Assembly (NCBI GenBank): GCA_903865015.1
Contig: CAIPID010000254.1
Span: 1-41,077, forward strand
DNA: 41,077 nucleotides
From: an uncultured beta proteobacterium
GTDB lineage: Bacteria; Pseudomonadota; Gammaproteobacteria; Burkholderiales; Burkholderiaceae_B
Direction of reading: 5' to 3'
Below the pieces are notes generated by a model. It ran no database searches. It saw only the letters and a program-made list of their open reading frames with translations, and had not been told where the DNA came from. Shown piece after piece: positions 16,367 through 25,077 of this stretch. Numbering within the stretch: the first letter of the stretch is position 1; every line of letters begins with the position of its first letter. A program made the position numbers and the translations under genes.

Positions 16367-18012
16367 TTCGCAGTCGCTCCAAGAGTATCGCGAGAATAAG
16401 GCTGACCTGTCCGACCCCGAATAAGTGAGTCAGGTTGTGACTGTAGTGAATCTGTCAAGACACGCAAGGATTTCAAACTACGTTTGATATCCTCAAGGGC
16501 AGCATCTATATTCGCTGGCAACGGACTACCCGGAGCGATCATGCCATCGAGATTCTTGAAACTCGACTCCACTTGAACAAGGGCTGAGGCCAGCTTGGGC
16601 GTAACCTGTTTATTCAAATCAATGGTCAGGACTTTAAATTCCTTAAGCGTCTCATTAAGCTCTTTACCAATGGAATCGAAAGGTATCTTTTCCAGCTTAG
16701 CCATGATGTTGGACAGATTTTGTTGCAGCTTATCCAGATCATCGGCTTCAATCGTGGGCATTTCAAAAGGCAAGGCCGTTTTGTAGCGCCCACCTTTTGG
16801 CACTTGAGGAAAATCAGCCAGAGCAATATACAACTGACCTGTCAGAATATTGGCACTACGCAGCTGTGCACGCAAACCACGACTTGCCAGCATGGCCAGA
16901 GACTTCGCGACCTCCTCAGGAGTGCGATCGACCATCTTCATATCGGTATAAATAGTACCCAGACGTTCTGGATAAAGTGTGGCGGCAACATGTGTGAAAA
17001 ACTTGCGCTTGATTGGATCAAAGTCAAGATCCACGGCATTCACAATACCAATGTCGACGCCTTGAAACTCAACATTCGCGCCGATCTTTAGCCCGCGCGA
17101 GGGTTGATCGAAACGCATATCGATTGGCACCGCGATCCCCTCGGGAACCAACTCGGCAGCACGTCTGGTGTCGTAGAGCTTAAAGACCTCGGTTGATTTG
17201 ACCTGGTCTTCGCCTTTGCCAAAGGATGCAAATGAAACTCCACCTGCGATCAGTGAAACCAGCGATTGCGTATTCACCTGCACACCTTCCGAGCTAAGCG
17301 TGATATCAATACCGCTTTCATTCCAGAAACGCGTGCTTTGATTCACATACTTGTCGTAGGGCGCATCGACAAACACTTCAAGATCGACATATTTACCGAC
17401 TCGATCAAGTTTGAAGCTTGTCACCATGCCAACTTGAATACGACGATAAAAAATAGGTGAGCCTGCGCCCAGGGAACCAAGATCAGGAGCGCGCAATTTG
17501 AATTTAGATCCAGGGCGATCACTTGTAATCGGAGGAGGCTCTTCAAGACCAATGAATTCCGTTTGATTCGAACTGGTATTTAACGCATCGTTCGTATCGG
17601 TTTCGATGTAAACGCCAGACAACAATGTTGATAATCCAGACACGCCTCCTAAACCCACCCTTGGTTTAACGATCCAGAATCGCGTGCCTGTATGCGCTAG
17701 GCCAGCAGCGTCTTTTGAAAGTTCTGCATCCACAATCACGGAGTCTCGTTTGGGACTCAATCTGATCGCTTTGACCATGCCAATGACCACGTCTCGATAA
17801 CGGATCTGCGTTTTACCCACCTCAAGACCGGAGGCAGATTCAAAAAAAATCGAAATTTTAGGTCCCTGCTTGGAAACAGAATTCCAGATGATCGACAAAC
17901 CTACGAGTGCTGCGACGATGGGAATGAGCCATACCCAGGCAAGATTGCGTTTAGGTTTACGTGACACACGCGGCAGAGGCAAAGCGCCTGTTGGGCTGGA
18001 TGACTCAGGCAT
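16363..18012 (-). CDS. pqiB: PqiB, MCE-domain periplasm-spanning lipid transport protein
   Basis: PqiB is an inner-membrane-anchored MCE protein; in E. coli its hexamer makes a needle-like tunnel across the periplasm thought to carry lipids between membranes. Here, 549 aa include one N-terminal transmembrane helix (about residues 24-45, LAWVWLIPIVAALVGLSIIW) and three MCE domains. These start near GPKISIFFESASGLEVGKTQIRYRDV (about 50), GSKFKLRAPDLGSLGAGSPIFYRRIQVG (about 167) and IPIDMRFDQPSRGLKIGANVEFQGVDIG. The C-terminal region (about 420-520) is helical and may form the needle shaft. AAGGAG stands 8 nt before the ATG. It lies 35 bp after pqiA and overlaps pqiC by 4 bp. Length and domain count agree with E. 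coli PqiB (546 aa). Confidence 0.94.
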   Translation of the reverse strand: MPESSSPTGALPLPRVSRKPKRNLAWVWLIPIVAALVGLSIIWNSVSKQGPKISIFFESASGLEVGKTQIRYRDVVIGMVKAIRLSPKRDSVIVDAELSKDAAGLAHTGTRFWIVKPRVGLGGVSGLSTLLSGVYIETDTNDALNTSSNQTEFIGLEEPPPITSDRPGSKFKLRAPDLGSLGAGSPIFYRRIQVGMVTSFKLDRVGKYVDLEVFVDAPYDKYVNQSTRFWNESGIDITLSSEGVQVNTQSLVSLIAGGVSFASFGKGEDQVKSTEVFKLYDTRRAAELVPEGIAVPIDMRFDQPSRGLKIGANVEFQGVDIGIVNAVDLDFDPIKRKFFTHVAATLYPERLGTIYTDMKMVDRTPEEVAKSLAMLASRGLRAQLRSANILTGQLYIALADFPQVPKGGRYKTALPFEMPTIEADDLDKLQQNLSNIMAKLEKIPFDSIGKELNETLKEFKVLTIDLNKQVTPKLASALVQVESSFKNLDGMIAPGSPLPANIDAALEDIKRSLKSLRVLTDSLQSQPDSLIRGRTGQPYSRDTLGATAK

Positions 18013-18047
18013 GCAGGCAACTCCTTAAAGCAAAACGTAGAATAATT

Positions 18048-19226
18048 TTAGTGGGTAGATTCAAGATCAGCTCGCTTCAGATGTTTTCGATGGCCGGCCA
18101 AACGCCACGCAAGACGTGGGTCAAAACCCATCGCGGCAAGCATGGTCAGAATCACTACCCCGCCAAATGCAGCAGCGCCACCACCAGGCTCGATGCTGAG
18201 TAACGAACCAAAATGCCCCAAAGCCGACAATAGTATAACGACGAAAACATCGAGCATTGACCACTGTCCAATGAACTCCACAATCACATACAAATGCGTT
18301 CTCTGACGCAGTTTGATACCTGTGCGCTGCTGCGTCAGAAACACCAGCATTCCTAGTGCGACAAGTTTAAATAGGGGCACGACAACACTGGCGATGAATA
18401 CCACCAGTGCGATATCCCAAGATCCCATATGCCAGAGTTCAATAACACCACCCATGATGGTGTGTGCGGAGTCACTGCCCATCGATGATACTTTCATGAT
18501 GGGCAACATATTGGCCGGAATATATAGAATGATAGCCCCCAGCATCAGTGCCCAGGTACGCATGATGATGGTTGGTGAGGGAGGCTTGGAAATCGGCGTG
18601 GGCTTTGCAGGCAGATCAAGGTCATGGGCCATCGAACGAATTTTTTCAGAATTCAATCGTGTCAGAGCTGTAATCAGAATAGCGGTCGTCGCTGTCGCAA
18701 ACAAACCAATCCCGGGCGTGAGCGAGGCAAGCCCGGCGAGTTTCACAACCGCAACCATCACCCCCATCAAAAATACCGGAACCATACACCAGGGCTTTAA
18801 GCGATCCACCCAGTGAATGGCCGTCTCGAAAAAGAGCGGTAAACGCCCGACCGCCAGCGCACTAAAAATCCAGACCAACAAACCAAGCTGGCACGCAGGC
18901 AGAAAAAAACCTGCAGCAAACGTGATCGCCGCAACCTCAGGATAACCAACATTCCAGGTAATCACGACCGCATCGATAAATGACGCAGCCTGTCCCGCAC
19001 CTTGCACATACAATGTCGCAACGGGAAAAGCATTAGCCAAGGCAAAACTGATGACCGTAGCAATCAAGACCGCTAACCAGGCACCCGCTGAAAACACAGC
19101 ATAGGTCTCAAGCGTACTGCCACAACGAAAGCATGTTGCCCACTCGCCAGGAGCTAGAACAGGACGCTGATATGCAACACCACAGTGATGACAGCTCAAT
19201 CGATGGGGTGTTGCATGATCAGACAT
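18048..19226 (-). CDS. pqiA: PqiA, paraquat-inducible integral inner-membrane protein
   Basis: PqiA is the polytopic partner of PqiB. The 392-aa protein has two PqiA repeats. The first starts with a zinc-ribbon-like pair of motifs, SCHHCG and CFRCG (about residues 11-36), followed by four hydrophobic segments. The second repeat (from about residue 210) keeps the transmembrane layout (ANMLPIMKVSSMG...GGVIELWHMGSWDIALVVFIASVVVPLFKL) but lacks a clear cysteine ribbon. The second repeat of E. coli PqiA does carry cysteines, so this is a modest difference. The ATG shares one base with the clpA stop (TAATG), so translation may be coupled to clpA; the pqi genes may therefore be co-expressed with the Clp unfoldase. 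The stop is 35 bp before pqiB. Confidence 0.92.
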   Translation of the reverse strand: MSDHATPHRLSCHHCGVAYQRPVLAPGEWATCFRCGSTLETYAVFSAGAWLAVLIATVISFALANAFPVATLYVQGAGQAASFIDAVVITWNVGYPEVAAITFAAGFFLPACQLGLLVWIFSALAVGRLPLFFETAIHWVDRLKPWCMVPVFLMGVMVAVVKLAGLASLTPGIGLFATATTAILITALTRLNSEKIRSMAHDLDLPAKPTPISKPPSPTIIMRTWALMLGAIILYIPANMLPIMKVSSMGSDSAHTIMGGVIELWHMGSWDIALVVFIASVVVPLFKLVALGMLVFLTQQRTGIKLRQRTHLYVIVEFIGQWSMLDVFVVILLSALGHFGSLLSIEPGGGAAAFGGVVILTMLAAMGFDPRLAWRLAGHRKHLKRADLESTH

Positions 19227-21541
19227 TAGTGAACCAGCTCAGTTTCCTGATCAGATCCTGCCTTACGGGCCTGTGGTTTAGGGGGTAGTTCGCCAAACGT
19301 CAGGACAACCTTGTCCTGATCATCGACATCCACCGTCACGGCTCCGCCGTCCACCAGTTTGCCAAAGAGTAGCTCGTCGGCCAAGGCACGACGTAGCGTG
19401 TCTTGAATCAACCGCTGCATGGGACGCGCGCCCATCAAAGGATCAAAGCCTGCTTTACCCAGATAAGCGCGTAATGCATCGGTAAAGCTCGCCTCCACAC
19501 GCTTGTCGTGGAGTTGATCTTCAAGTTGCATTAAGAACTTATCGACCACCCGCAGAATCACTTCCTGATTCAACGGCGCAAATGGGACGATCGCATCGAG
19601 ACGATTGCGGAACTCTGGTGAAAACAGGCGTTTGATATCCGCCATTTCATCTCCACTCGCACGCGTATTTGAAAAACCTATGTTGGGCTTGTTCAAGGCT
19701 TCGGCGCCTGCGTTGGTTGTCATCACCAAAATGACATTACGGAAATCCGCTTTGCGACCATTATTGTCGGTCAGCGTACCGTGATCCATCACCTGCAGCA
19801 AAATATTAAATACATCTGGATGCGCTTTTTCAATCTCATCAAGCAGCAGCACACAGTGAGGCTGTTTGTTAATCGCCTCAGTCAGCAAGCCGCCCTGATC
19901 GAAACCGACATAACCAGGTGGCGCACCAATCAGGCGCGAGACTGTGTGGCGTTCCATATATTCAGACATATCAAAGCGCAACAGCTCAACACCGAGGGTG
20001 AATGCCAACTGTCTGGCAACCTCGGTTTTACCCACACCCGTCGGACCAGAGAAGAGGAAAGCTCCGATCGGCTTTTCAGGACGCCCGAGACCAGACCGTG
20101 CCATTTTGATTGCCGAAGACAGTGCCTCAATCGCAATATCCTGACCATAGACAACAGTTTTCAAATCACGATCGAGCGTTGCGAGTTTGCTACGATCATC
20201 ATTTGAAACGGTTGCGGGTGGAATACGCGCAATTTTTGAAACAATCGCTTCGATTTCAGTTTTACCTATCACTTTCTTTTGCTTGGAACGCGGCAGCAAG
20301 CGCTGCGCAGCACCGGCCTCGTCAATAACGTCAATCGCCTTGTCAGGCAAATGGCGATCATTAATGTGACGCGCAGAAAGTTCAGCCGCAGCGATCAACG
20401 CTGCCGCAGAGTACTTAACAGAATGATGCGACTCAAAACGGCCTTTTAAGCCACGCAAAATCTGGATGGTTTGCTCAACACTTGGCTCTGGCACATCGAC
20501 TTTCTGAAAACGGCGCGACAACGCAGCATCTTTTTCAAAAACACCTCGAAACTCCGTATAAGTCGTCGCACCAATGCAGCGCAACTGTCCGGAAGACAAA
20601 GCGGGCTTGAGCAGATTCGACGCATCCAGTGTGCCGCCAGAGGCGGAGCCCGCTCCAATCAAAGTATGGATTTCATCGATGAATAAAATAGCTTGAGGGT
20701 TGCCTTTGAGCTGTTTGAGTACGCCTTTGAGACGTTGCTCGAAATCACCCCGGTATTTGGTTCCTGCCAGTAACGCCCCCATGTCGAGAGAGTAAACATG
20801 CGCGTCGTGCAGGACTTCAGGAACTTCGCCCCGCGTGATGCGATAGGCTAAGCCCTCAGCAATCGCTGTTTTACCAACCCCTGCTTCGCCAACCAGCAAA
20901 GGATTATTTTTACGTCGACGGCAAAGTGTCTGAATGACGCGCTCAACCTCGTATTCCCGACCAATCAATGGATCAATCCGGCCCGCAATCGCGTCAGCAT
21001 TCAGATCCTGCGCATACAAATCAAGCGGCGACTGACGTGCCTCAGGCGACTCCTCGCCATTGATCTGCGGTTCTTTATCCGAGGCGGGCGCAGATTCAGC
21101 ACCCTGTTTACTGATTCCGTGCGACAGAAAGTTGACAACATCCAGACGTGATATCCCCTGCTGCTGCAGGTAGTACACGGCGTGCGATTCTTTTTCACCA
21201 AATATTGCGACCAAAACATTCGCACCTGTCACAGGCTTTTTAGAGGCACCACCAGCAGAAACATGCATGATGGCACGCTGGATGACGCGTTGAAATCCAA
21301 GCGTCGGTTGCGTATCCACATCCGAGCCAGCAGGAATGACGGGCGTATTGTCAGTAACAAATTTACGCAATTGGTTACGTAATTCATCCATATCAGTTGA
21401 ACATGCCTTCAACACCTCGATTGCCGCGGCATTATCGAGAAGTGAAAGCAACAAATGCTCAACGGTGATGAATTCGTGGCGAGCCGAACGCGCCTCGACA
21501 AAGGCCATATGCAGGCTGACTTCAAGCTCTTGAGAAATCAC
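19226..21541 (-). CDS. clpA: ClpA, ATP-dependent unfoldase subunit of ClpAP
   Basis: ClpA is a double AAA+ ring that unfolds N-degron and other substrates and feeds them to ClpP. In 771 aa: an N-terminal Clp domain (residues 1-145, HMAFVEARSARHEFITVEHLLLSLL), D1 with Walker A GEAGVGKT and Walker B ILFIDEIH, and D2 with GPTGVGKTEVA and VLLLDEIEKAHPDVFN. A C-terminal D2-small domain follows (GARPMQRLIQDTLRRALADELLFG). The start is GTG at 21541, supported by GGAGGA at 4-5 nt; an ATG one base upstream reads straight into a stop. E. coli ClpA has 758 aa. The gene follows clpS with a 122-bp AT-rich gap and its stop overlaps pqiA by 1 bp. No clpP is in the window, as expected, because it is usually paired with clpX. 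Confidence 0.97.
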   Translation of the reverse strand: MISQELEVSLHMAFVEARSARHEFITVEHLLLSLLDNAAAIEVLKACSTDMDELRNQLRKFVTDNTPVIPAGSDVDTQPTLGFQRVIQRAIMHVSAGGASKKPVTGANVLVAIFGEKESHAVYYLQQQGISRLDVVNFLSHGISKQGAESAPASDKEPQINGEESPEARQSPLDLYAQDLNADAIAGRIDPLIGREYEVERVIQTLCRRRKNNPLLVGEAGVGKTAIAEGLAYRITRGEVPEVLHDAHVYSLDMGALLAGTKYRGDFEQRLKGVLKQLKGNPQAILFIDEIHTLIGAGSASGGTLDASNLLKPALSSGQLRCIGATTYTEFRGVFEKDAALSRRFQKVDVPEPSVEQTIQILRGLKGRFESHHSVKYSAAALIAAAELSARHINDRHLPDKAIDVIDEAGAAQRLLPRSKQKKVIGKTEIEAIVSKIARIPPATVSNDDRSKLATLDRDLKTVVYGQDIAIEALSSAIKMARSGLGRPEKPIGAFLFSGPTGVGKTEVARQLAFTLGVELLRFDMSEYMERHTVSRLIGAPPGYVGFDQGGLLTEAINKQPHCVLLLDEIEKAHPDVFNILLQVMDHGTLTDNNGRKADFRNVILVMTTNAGAEALNKPNIGFSNTRASGDEMADIKRLFSPEFRNRLDAIVPFAPLNQEVILRVVDKFLMQLEDQLHDKRVEASFTDALRAYLGKAGFDPLMGARPMQRLIQDTLRRALADELLFGKLVDGGAVTVDVDDQDKVVLTFGELPPKPQARKAGSDQETELVH

Positions 21542-21623
21542 ATTTCCTCCGACATTCCGGAAAATAATACGTTCTGGATGAATACCATTCTATGCCTATC
21601 GGTATGCTATTAATTTGATAAAC

Positions 21624-21641
21624 AAAGTATTTATTTTGTTA
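21624..21641 (+). repeat. 18-mer AT-rich element, copy 1 (between clpS and clpA)
   Basis: AAAGTATTTATTTTGTTA recurs with a single change at 22146-22163, on the other side of clpS. The function is unknown; the copies are in direct orientation about 520 bp apart. Confidence 0.4.
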
Positions 21642-21663
21642 GATCTCTATACAAGATGATTAT

Positions 21664-21984
21664 TTACTCATCGACCGGCTCCATCACACACTGCAAAGGA
21701 TGCTGACTGGCGCGTGCATATTGAGCCACCTGACCGATACGGCTAGCCGCAATATCATGCGGGTAAACCCCACAAACGCCCTTTCCTTCGTGGTGAACTT
21801 GCAACATGATGCGCATGGCATCCTCCTGCCCTTTGCCGAAGAACTTTTGGAGTACCACCACCACGAACTCCATCGGGGTGTAGTCGTCGTTCAATAACAG
21901 CACCCTGTACATAGGAGGAGGTGCCGTTTGGGCAGCCTTTTTTTCTACAACTAAATCAGGCGGTGTGGTGACTTTGCTAGGCAT
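21664..21984 (-). CDS. clpS: ClpS, N-degron adaptor for ClpAP
   Basis: ClpS binds proteins with bulky hydrophobic N-terminal residues and hands them to ClpA. The 106-aa sequence has a flexible 25-residue N-terminal tail followed by the fold core: [24 protein letters not shown], with the [10 protein letters not shown] pocket that recognises the N-degron. [30 protein letters not shown] then supplies the conserved His of the binding site. Length equals E. coli ClpS (106 aa). The ATG at 21984 is the only sensible start. It precedes clpA on the same strand, the usual clpS-clpA order, and is divergent from cspA across a 232-bp AT-rich region that must hold both promoters. Confidence 0.97.
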   Translation of the reverse strand: MPSKVTTPPDLVVEKKAAQTAPPPMYRVLLLNDDYTPMEFVVVVLQKFFGKGQEDAMRIMLQVHHEGKGVCGVYPHDIAASRIGQVAQYARASQHPLQCVMEPVDE

Positions 21985-22216
21985 ATTGGGGTCGATACAG
22001 TCAGTACAAATTGAATAATTTTCGTTACAAATAGCTATATGGGGGTGTTTTCACTAATATCAAATCACAATTGAATGCTTGACGCTTTTATCAATTCTGA
22101 CGAATATCACGTTACGCACCCTATTTTGGGAGTGAAATACGCAGGAAAGCATTTATTTTGTTATTTCAATCAAGTGCTTTTCAAATAGTTTATACAACGA
22201 TTAAGAGGCAGTCCGA
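21985..22216. promoter_or_regulatory. Divergent AT-rich promoter region between clpS and the cold-shock gene
   Basis: For the cold-shock gene two candidates are visible. TTGACG at 22079-22084 with GAATAT 17 bp downstream would give a leader of about 100 nt, as is common for cold-shock mRNAs. TTGTTA at 22158-22163 with TCAAAT 17 bp later would give a short leader. The second copy of the 18-mer AAAGCATTTATTTTGTTA lies at 22146-22163. AAGAGG at about 10 nt before the ATG is the ribosome site. I cannot assign the clpS promoter with confidence. Confidence 0.4.
22146..22163 (+). repeat. 18-mer AT-rich element, copy 2 (upstream of the cold-shock gene)
   Basis: AAAGCATTTATTTTGTTA matches copy 1 at 21624-21641 in 17 of 18 positions. 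It overlaps one of the two candidate -35 elements for the cold-shock gene, so it may affect expression; this is inference. Confidence 0.4.
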
Positions 22217-22447
22217 ATGTCAGACTCGACAAGCAATGGTCCTAAGGTCACTGGTACAGTTAAGTGGTTCAACGATGCCAAAGGTTTTGGCTTTGTGACA
22301 CCTGATAACGGTGGCGAAGATCTGTTTGCGCATTTTTCTGCGATCAACATGGATGGTTTCAAAACGCTTAAAGAAGGACAAAAAGTCGCGTTTGAAGTCA
22401 CCCAGGGTCAGAAAGGTAAGCAAGCAACAAATATAACCGCCGCGTAA
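22217..22447 (+). CDS. Cold-shock domain protein (CspA family)
   Basis: This is a small single-stranded nucleic-acid chaperone of 76 aa with one cold-shock domain. The order [32 protein letters not shown] contains RNP1 (KGFGFV) and RNP2 (DLFAHF). The tail [23 protein letters not shown] closes the barrel. The start ATG at 22217 gives an unusually long N-terminal lead ([10 protein letters not shown]) before the domain; most family members have about 3-5 residues there. It is divergent from clpS and followed 35 bp later by a DUF192 gene, with a small TGGGGT/ACCCCA hairpin between. Whether it is cold-induced or constitutive cannot be read, though a long leader is possible. Confidence 0.93.
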   Translation: MSDSTSNGPKVTGTVKWFNDAKGFGFVTPDNGGEDLFAHFSAINMDGFKTLKEGQKVAFEVTQGQKGKQATNITAA

Positions 22448-22452
22448 ACTGT

Positions 22453-22469
22453 TGGGGTGAATAACCCCA
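22453..22469 (+). other. Small hairpin between the cold-shock and DUF192 genes
   Basis: TGGGGT and ACCCCA form a 6-bp stem with a GAATA loop just after the cold-shock stop codon. There is no T-run after it, so it is not a clear terminator. It may protect the 3' end of the upstream mRNA or partly separate expression of the two genes. Confidence 0.35.
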
Positions 22470-22482
22470 TGGACGTTATGCG

Positions 22483-22956
22483 ATGAGTCAATTGCTTTTG
22501 TTTATAAGGCAGCGCACCCTTTCGGCTGCGCTGTTTGCGTTTGTATGCGCGTATGGATTGTCAGCGGTTTTCAATACGACCCCTGCGCTTGCCCAACCCC
22601 TACCAGTTAAAACCCTGACAGCGGGAATGCATGTCATCCAGGCCGAGGTCGCATCCAGCGATGCAACCCGGGCAAAAGGCCTGATGCACCGCAAAGAACT
22701 CGCGCCCAATAGCGGCATGCTGTTTGTGTTTGAACAACCCAATGTGCAGTGCTTCTGGATGCGCAACACACTCATCCCATTATCAATTGCTTTTATTCTG
22801 GATGACGGCACGATCGCCAACATCGCCGACATGGCACCGATGACAGAAAACTCGCACTGCTCCGTAGCTCCGGTACGCTATACGCTAGAGATGGAGCAAG
22901 GCTGGTTTGCTAAACACGGCATCACAGCAGGTAAAAAGATCTCCGGGATCCGTTAA
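22483..22956 (+). CDS. Secreted DUF192-family protein
   Basis: This 157-aa protein has a signal peptide (hydrophobic residues about 13-32, ending near TTPALAQ). It is followed by a DUF192 domain with the family pattern VASSDATRAKGLMHRKELAPNSGMLFVFEQP, CFWMRNTLIPLSIAFILDDGTI and the C-terminal LEMEQGWFAKHGITAGKKI. The molecular function of DUF192 is not established; the family is small, conserved and often exported. The ATG at 22483 is the only good start. The gene follows the cold-shock gene on the same strand and ends before a bidirectional terminator at 23026-23059. I would not assign a more specific role. Confidence 0.87.
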   Translation: MSQLLLFIRQRTLSAALFAFVCAYGLSAVFNTTPALAQPLPVKTLTAGMHVIQAEVASSDATRAKGLMHRKELAPNSGMLFVFEQPNVQCFWMRNTLIPLSIAFILDDGTIANIADMAPMTENSHCSVAPVRYTLEMEQGWFAKHGITAGKKISGIR

Positions 22957-23016
22957 CCGACAGACCGAGTCGTTTTTTTATTTGTACACTCGATTTACAA
23001 GCACAAGTTAAACGCA

Positions 23017-23060
23017 CAAAAAAATGGGAGCCCAGTCAAACTGAAGCTCCCTTTTTTTTG
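23017..23060. terminator. Bidirectional intrinsic terminator between DUF192 and pcaF
   Basis: GGGAGC (23026-23031) pairs with GCTCCC (23046-23051), and the inner CAGT/ACTG adds four more pairs around a CAA loop. Eight T residues follow at 23052-23059. A run of A residues precedes the stem on the plus strand, so the minus strand also has a U-tract. It suits both convergent neighbours. Confidence 0.88.
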
Positions 23061-23097
23061 CGTCATTTAGGCGCGCGTTAATTACTCGTGCTTTACA

Positions 23098-24303
23098 TCA
23101 CACGCGCTCGACGATCAGCGCAATACCCTGACCTACGCCAATACACATCGTACAAAGCGCGTAACGCCCGCCTGTGGCGTGCAATTGATGGACAGCTGTC
23201 ATGACCAGTCGCGCGCCACTTGCGCCCAGCGGATGACCTAACGCGATCGCACCGCCATTTGGGTTAACGCGCGGATCGTTGTCAGCCAGACCCAACAAAC
23301 GCAAGACCGCCAAACCCTGCGCAGCAAAAGCTTCGTTGAGCTCAATCACATCCATCTGATCAAGTGTCAAGCCCGCAAGCTTGAGAACTTTTTGAGTCGC
23401 GGGCGCAGGACCAATTCCCATGATGCGTGATTCGACACCAGCCGTAGCCATGGCCACGACGCGCGCGCGAGGCACCAGGCCATGCAGCGCAGCAGCACGT
23501 TCATTGGCTAACAGCATTGCAACAGCACCGTCGTTCACACCTGAAGCATTACCCGCGGTGACGGACCCGCCTTCTCGCACAACGCCTTTCAGTTTTGCAA
23601 GAGTCTCCAGACTGGTCTGACGTGGATGCTCGTCACGATTGACGATGATTGCATCGCCTTTTTTCTGGGCGATTGTGACAGGCGAAATTTCGCTATCGAA
23701 AAAGCCGGCTTTTTGTGCCGATGCGGTTTTTTCCTGGCTCGCCATTGCGAATAAATCCTGATCTTCGCGCGAGACCTTGAACTGATCCGCTACATTTTCT
23801 GCAGTCTCGGGCATCGAGTCCACACCATGCATGGCTTTCATCTGTTTATTGATAAAGCGCCAGCCGATCGTTGTGTCAAAAATCGCAGCACTACGCGAAA
23901 AAGCTGAATCGGCCTTACCCATGACAAACGGCGCGCGCGTCATGCTCTCAACGCCACCGGCCATCATGAAAGACGTGTCACCCGCACGAATGGCGCGTGC
24001 TGCAGTACCAATCGCATCCATGCCTGAACCGCACAAGCGGTTAATCGTGCCACCCGGGACGTCGATCGGCAAACCTGCCAGCATTGTGGCCATACGTGCC
24101 ACGTTACGATTGTCCTCTCCAGCCTGGTTGGCACAGCCCATCAGCGCATCATCAAGTTGCTCCCATTTGACCTTGGGATTGCGCTCCATCAAGGCACGAA
24201 TCGGTATCGCCAGTAGATCGTCAGGACGAACCGAAGCCAGGGCTCCACCATAACGGCCGAAGGGGGTACGCATTGCATCGCAAATCAGGGCATCGTTGCT
24301 CAT
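23098..24303 (-). CDS. pcaF: 3-oxoadipyl-CoA thiolase-like acetyl-CoA acyltransferase
   Basis: This thiolase (401 aa) most resembles beta-ketoadipyl-CoA thiolase, which splits 3-oxoadipyl-CoA into succinyl-CoA and acetyl-CoA at the end of aromatic catabolism. Supporting segments are ICDAMRTPFGRYGGALASVRPDD at the N-terminus, GCANQAGEDNRNVARMA, NRLCGSGMDAIGTAARAI with the nucleophilic Cys, VESMTRAPFVMGKA, and DTTIGWRFINKQMKAMHGVDSMPETAENVA. These are typical of PcaF/PaaJ. The catalytic His (GGAIALGHPLGASGAR) and second Cys (TMCIGVGQG) are intact. The ORF track is extended by 36 codons; the ATG at 24303 is the family start. No other pca or paa gene is nearby, so a general acetyl-CoA acetyltransferase role remains possible. 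Confidence 0.88.
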   Translation of the reverse strand: MSNDALICDAMRTPFGRYGGALASVRPDDLLAIPIRALMERNPKVKWEQLDDALMGCANQAGEDNRNVARMATMLAGLPIDVPGGTINRLCGSGMDAIGTAARAIRAGDTSFMMAGGVESMTRAPFVMGKADSAFSRSAAIFDTTIGWRFINKQMKAMHGVDSMPETAENVADQFKVSREDQDLFAMASQEKTASAQKAGFFDSEISPVTIAQKKGDAIIVNRDEHPRQTSLETLAKLKGVVREGGSVTAGNASGVNDGAVAMLLANERAAALHGLVPRARVVAMATAGVESRIMGIGPAPATQKVLKLAGLTLDQMDVIELNEAFAAQGLAVLRLLGLADNDPRVNPNGGAIALGHPLGASGARLVMTAVHQLHATGGRYALCTMCIGVGQGIALIVERV

Positions 24304-24370
24304 GTCTCTATTCCTGCTGGTTGTGTTTGAGTGGCGTAATCTTATCGCATCAGATCGCTTGGCCAAAATG

Positions 24371-24396
24371 AAAAAACCGGCACGAGGCCGGCTTTT
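24371..24396 (-). terminator. Intrinsic terminator after sodB
   Basis: Read on the minus strand, GCCGG (24391-24387) and CCGGC (24381-24377) form a G+C-rich stem with a five-base CTCGT loop, followed by TTTTTT. Flanking A and T runs extend the stem. It lies 28 bp after the sodB stop and before the pcaF start, so sodB is probably a monocistronic unit. Confidence 0.88.
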
Positions 24397-24423
24397 AATG
24401 CGCTTTATCAAATCGGGTTGAAA

Positions 24424-25002
24424 TTAACCCAGATTTTTAGCTGCAAATGCCCAATTCGCCAAAGTCCAGAAACTTTCGAGGTACTTAGGACGAGCATTGC
24501 GGTAATCGATGTAATAGGCGTGTTCCCAGACATCACAGGTCAACAAAGGTACATCAGCGGTTGTCAGCGGTGTCGCTGCGTTGCTAGTGTTGACGATATC
24601 AAGTGAACCGTCAGGCTTTTTAACAAGCCATGTCCAGCCTGAACCGAAGTTACCAGCGGCTGATTTGTTGAATGCTTCTTTAAAAGCAGCAACGCTACCC
24701 CATTTGGCATTGATGGCATCAGCCAGCTTGCCTGTTGGCTCGCCACCGGCATTAGGTGCCATGCTGTTCCAGTAGAACGTGTGGTTCCAAACCTGAGCCG
24801 CGTTGTTAAACACGCCACCAGAAGATTTCTTAACGATTTCTTCGAGTGATGCCGACTCAAATTCCGTACCAGGAATCAGGTTGTTGAGGTTGGTCACATA
24901 GGTCTGATGATGCTTACCATAGTGAAACTCAAGTGTTTCTTTTGAAATTGTGGGTGCCAGGGCATCCATGGCATAGGGCAAAGCTGGCAGAGTATGGGCC
25001 AT
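24424..25002 (-). CDS. sodB: Superoxide dismutase, iron type
   Basis: SodB converts superoxide to hydrogen peroxide and oxygen in the cytosol. The four metal ligands are visible: His in [13 protein letters not shown] (near residue 27), His in [13 protein letters not shown] (near 74), and Asp and His in [22 protein letters not shown]. The Gln of AQVWNH, contributed from this position rather than from the C-terminal half, marks the Fe-type over the Mn-type enzyme; the [12 protein letters not shown] segment agrees. The length of 192 aa matches E. coli SodB (193). AAGAGGA stands about 9 nt before the ATG. The gene is bounded by its own terminator downstream and a 75-bp gap from xseA upstream. Confidence 0.95.
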   Translation of the reverse strand: MAHTLPALPYAMDALAPTISKETLEFHYGKHHQTYVTNLNNLIPGTEFESASLEEIVKKSSGGVFNNAAQVWNHTFYWNSMAPNAGGEPTGKLADAINAKWGSVAAFKEAFNKSAAGNFGSGWTWLVKKPDGSLDIVNTSNAATPLTTADVPLLTCDVWEHAYYIDYRNARPKYLESFWTLANWAFAAKNLG

Positions 25003-25077
25003 TGCAAAATCCTCTTAAATTGGGGTGGGACGAATAACTTACCTATTGTATCGGAGCGCAGGCAAAAACGGACAGTC

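Noticed and set aside
22957-22985. Second terminator directly after the DUF192 gene (CGAC...GTCG then T-run)
   Set aside because: The stem is only 4 bp; the strong terminator at 23026-23059 explains termination better.
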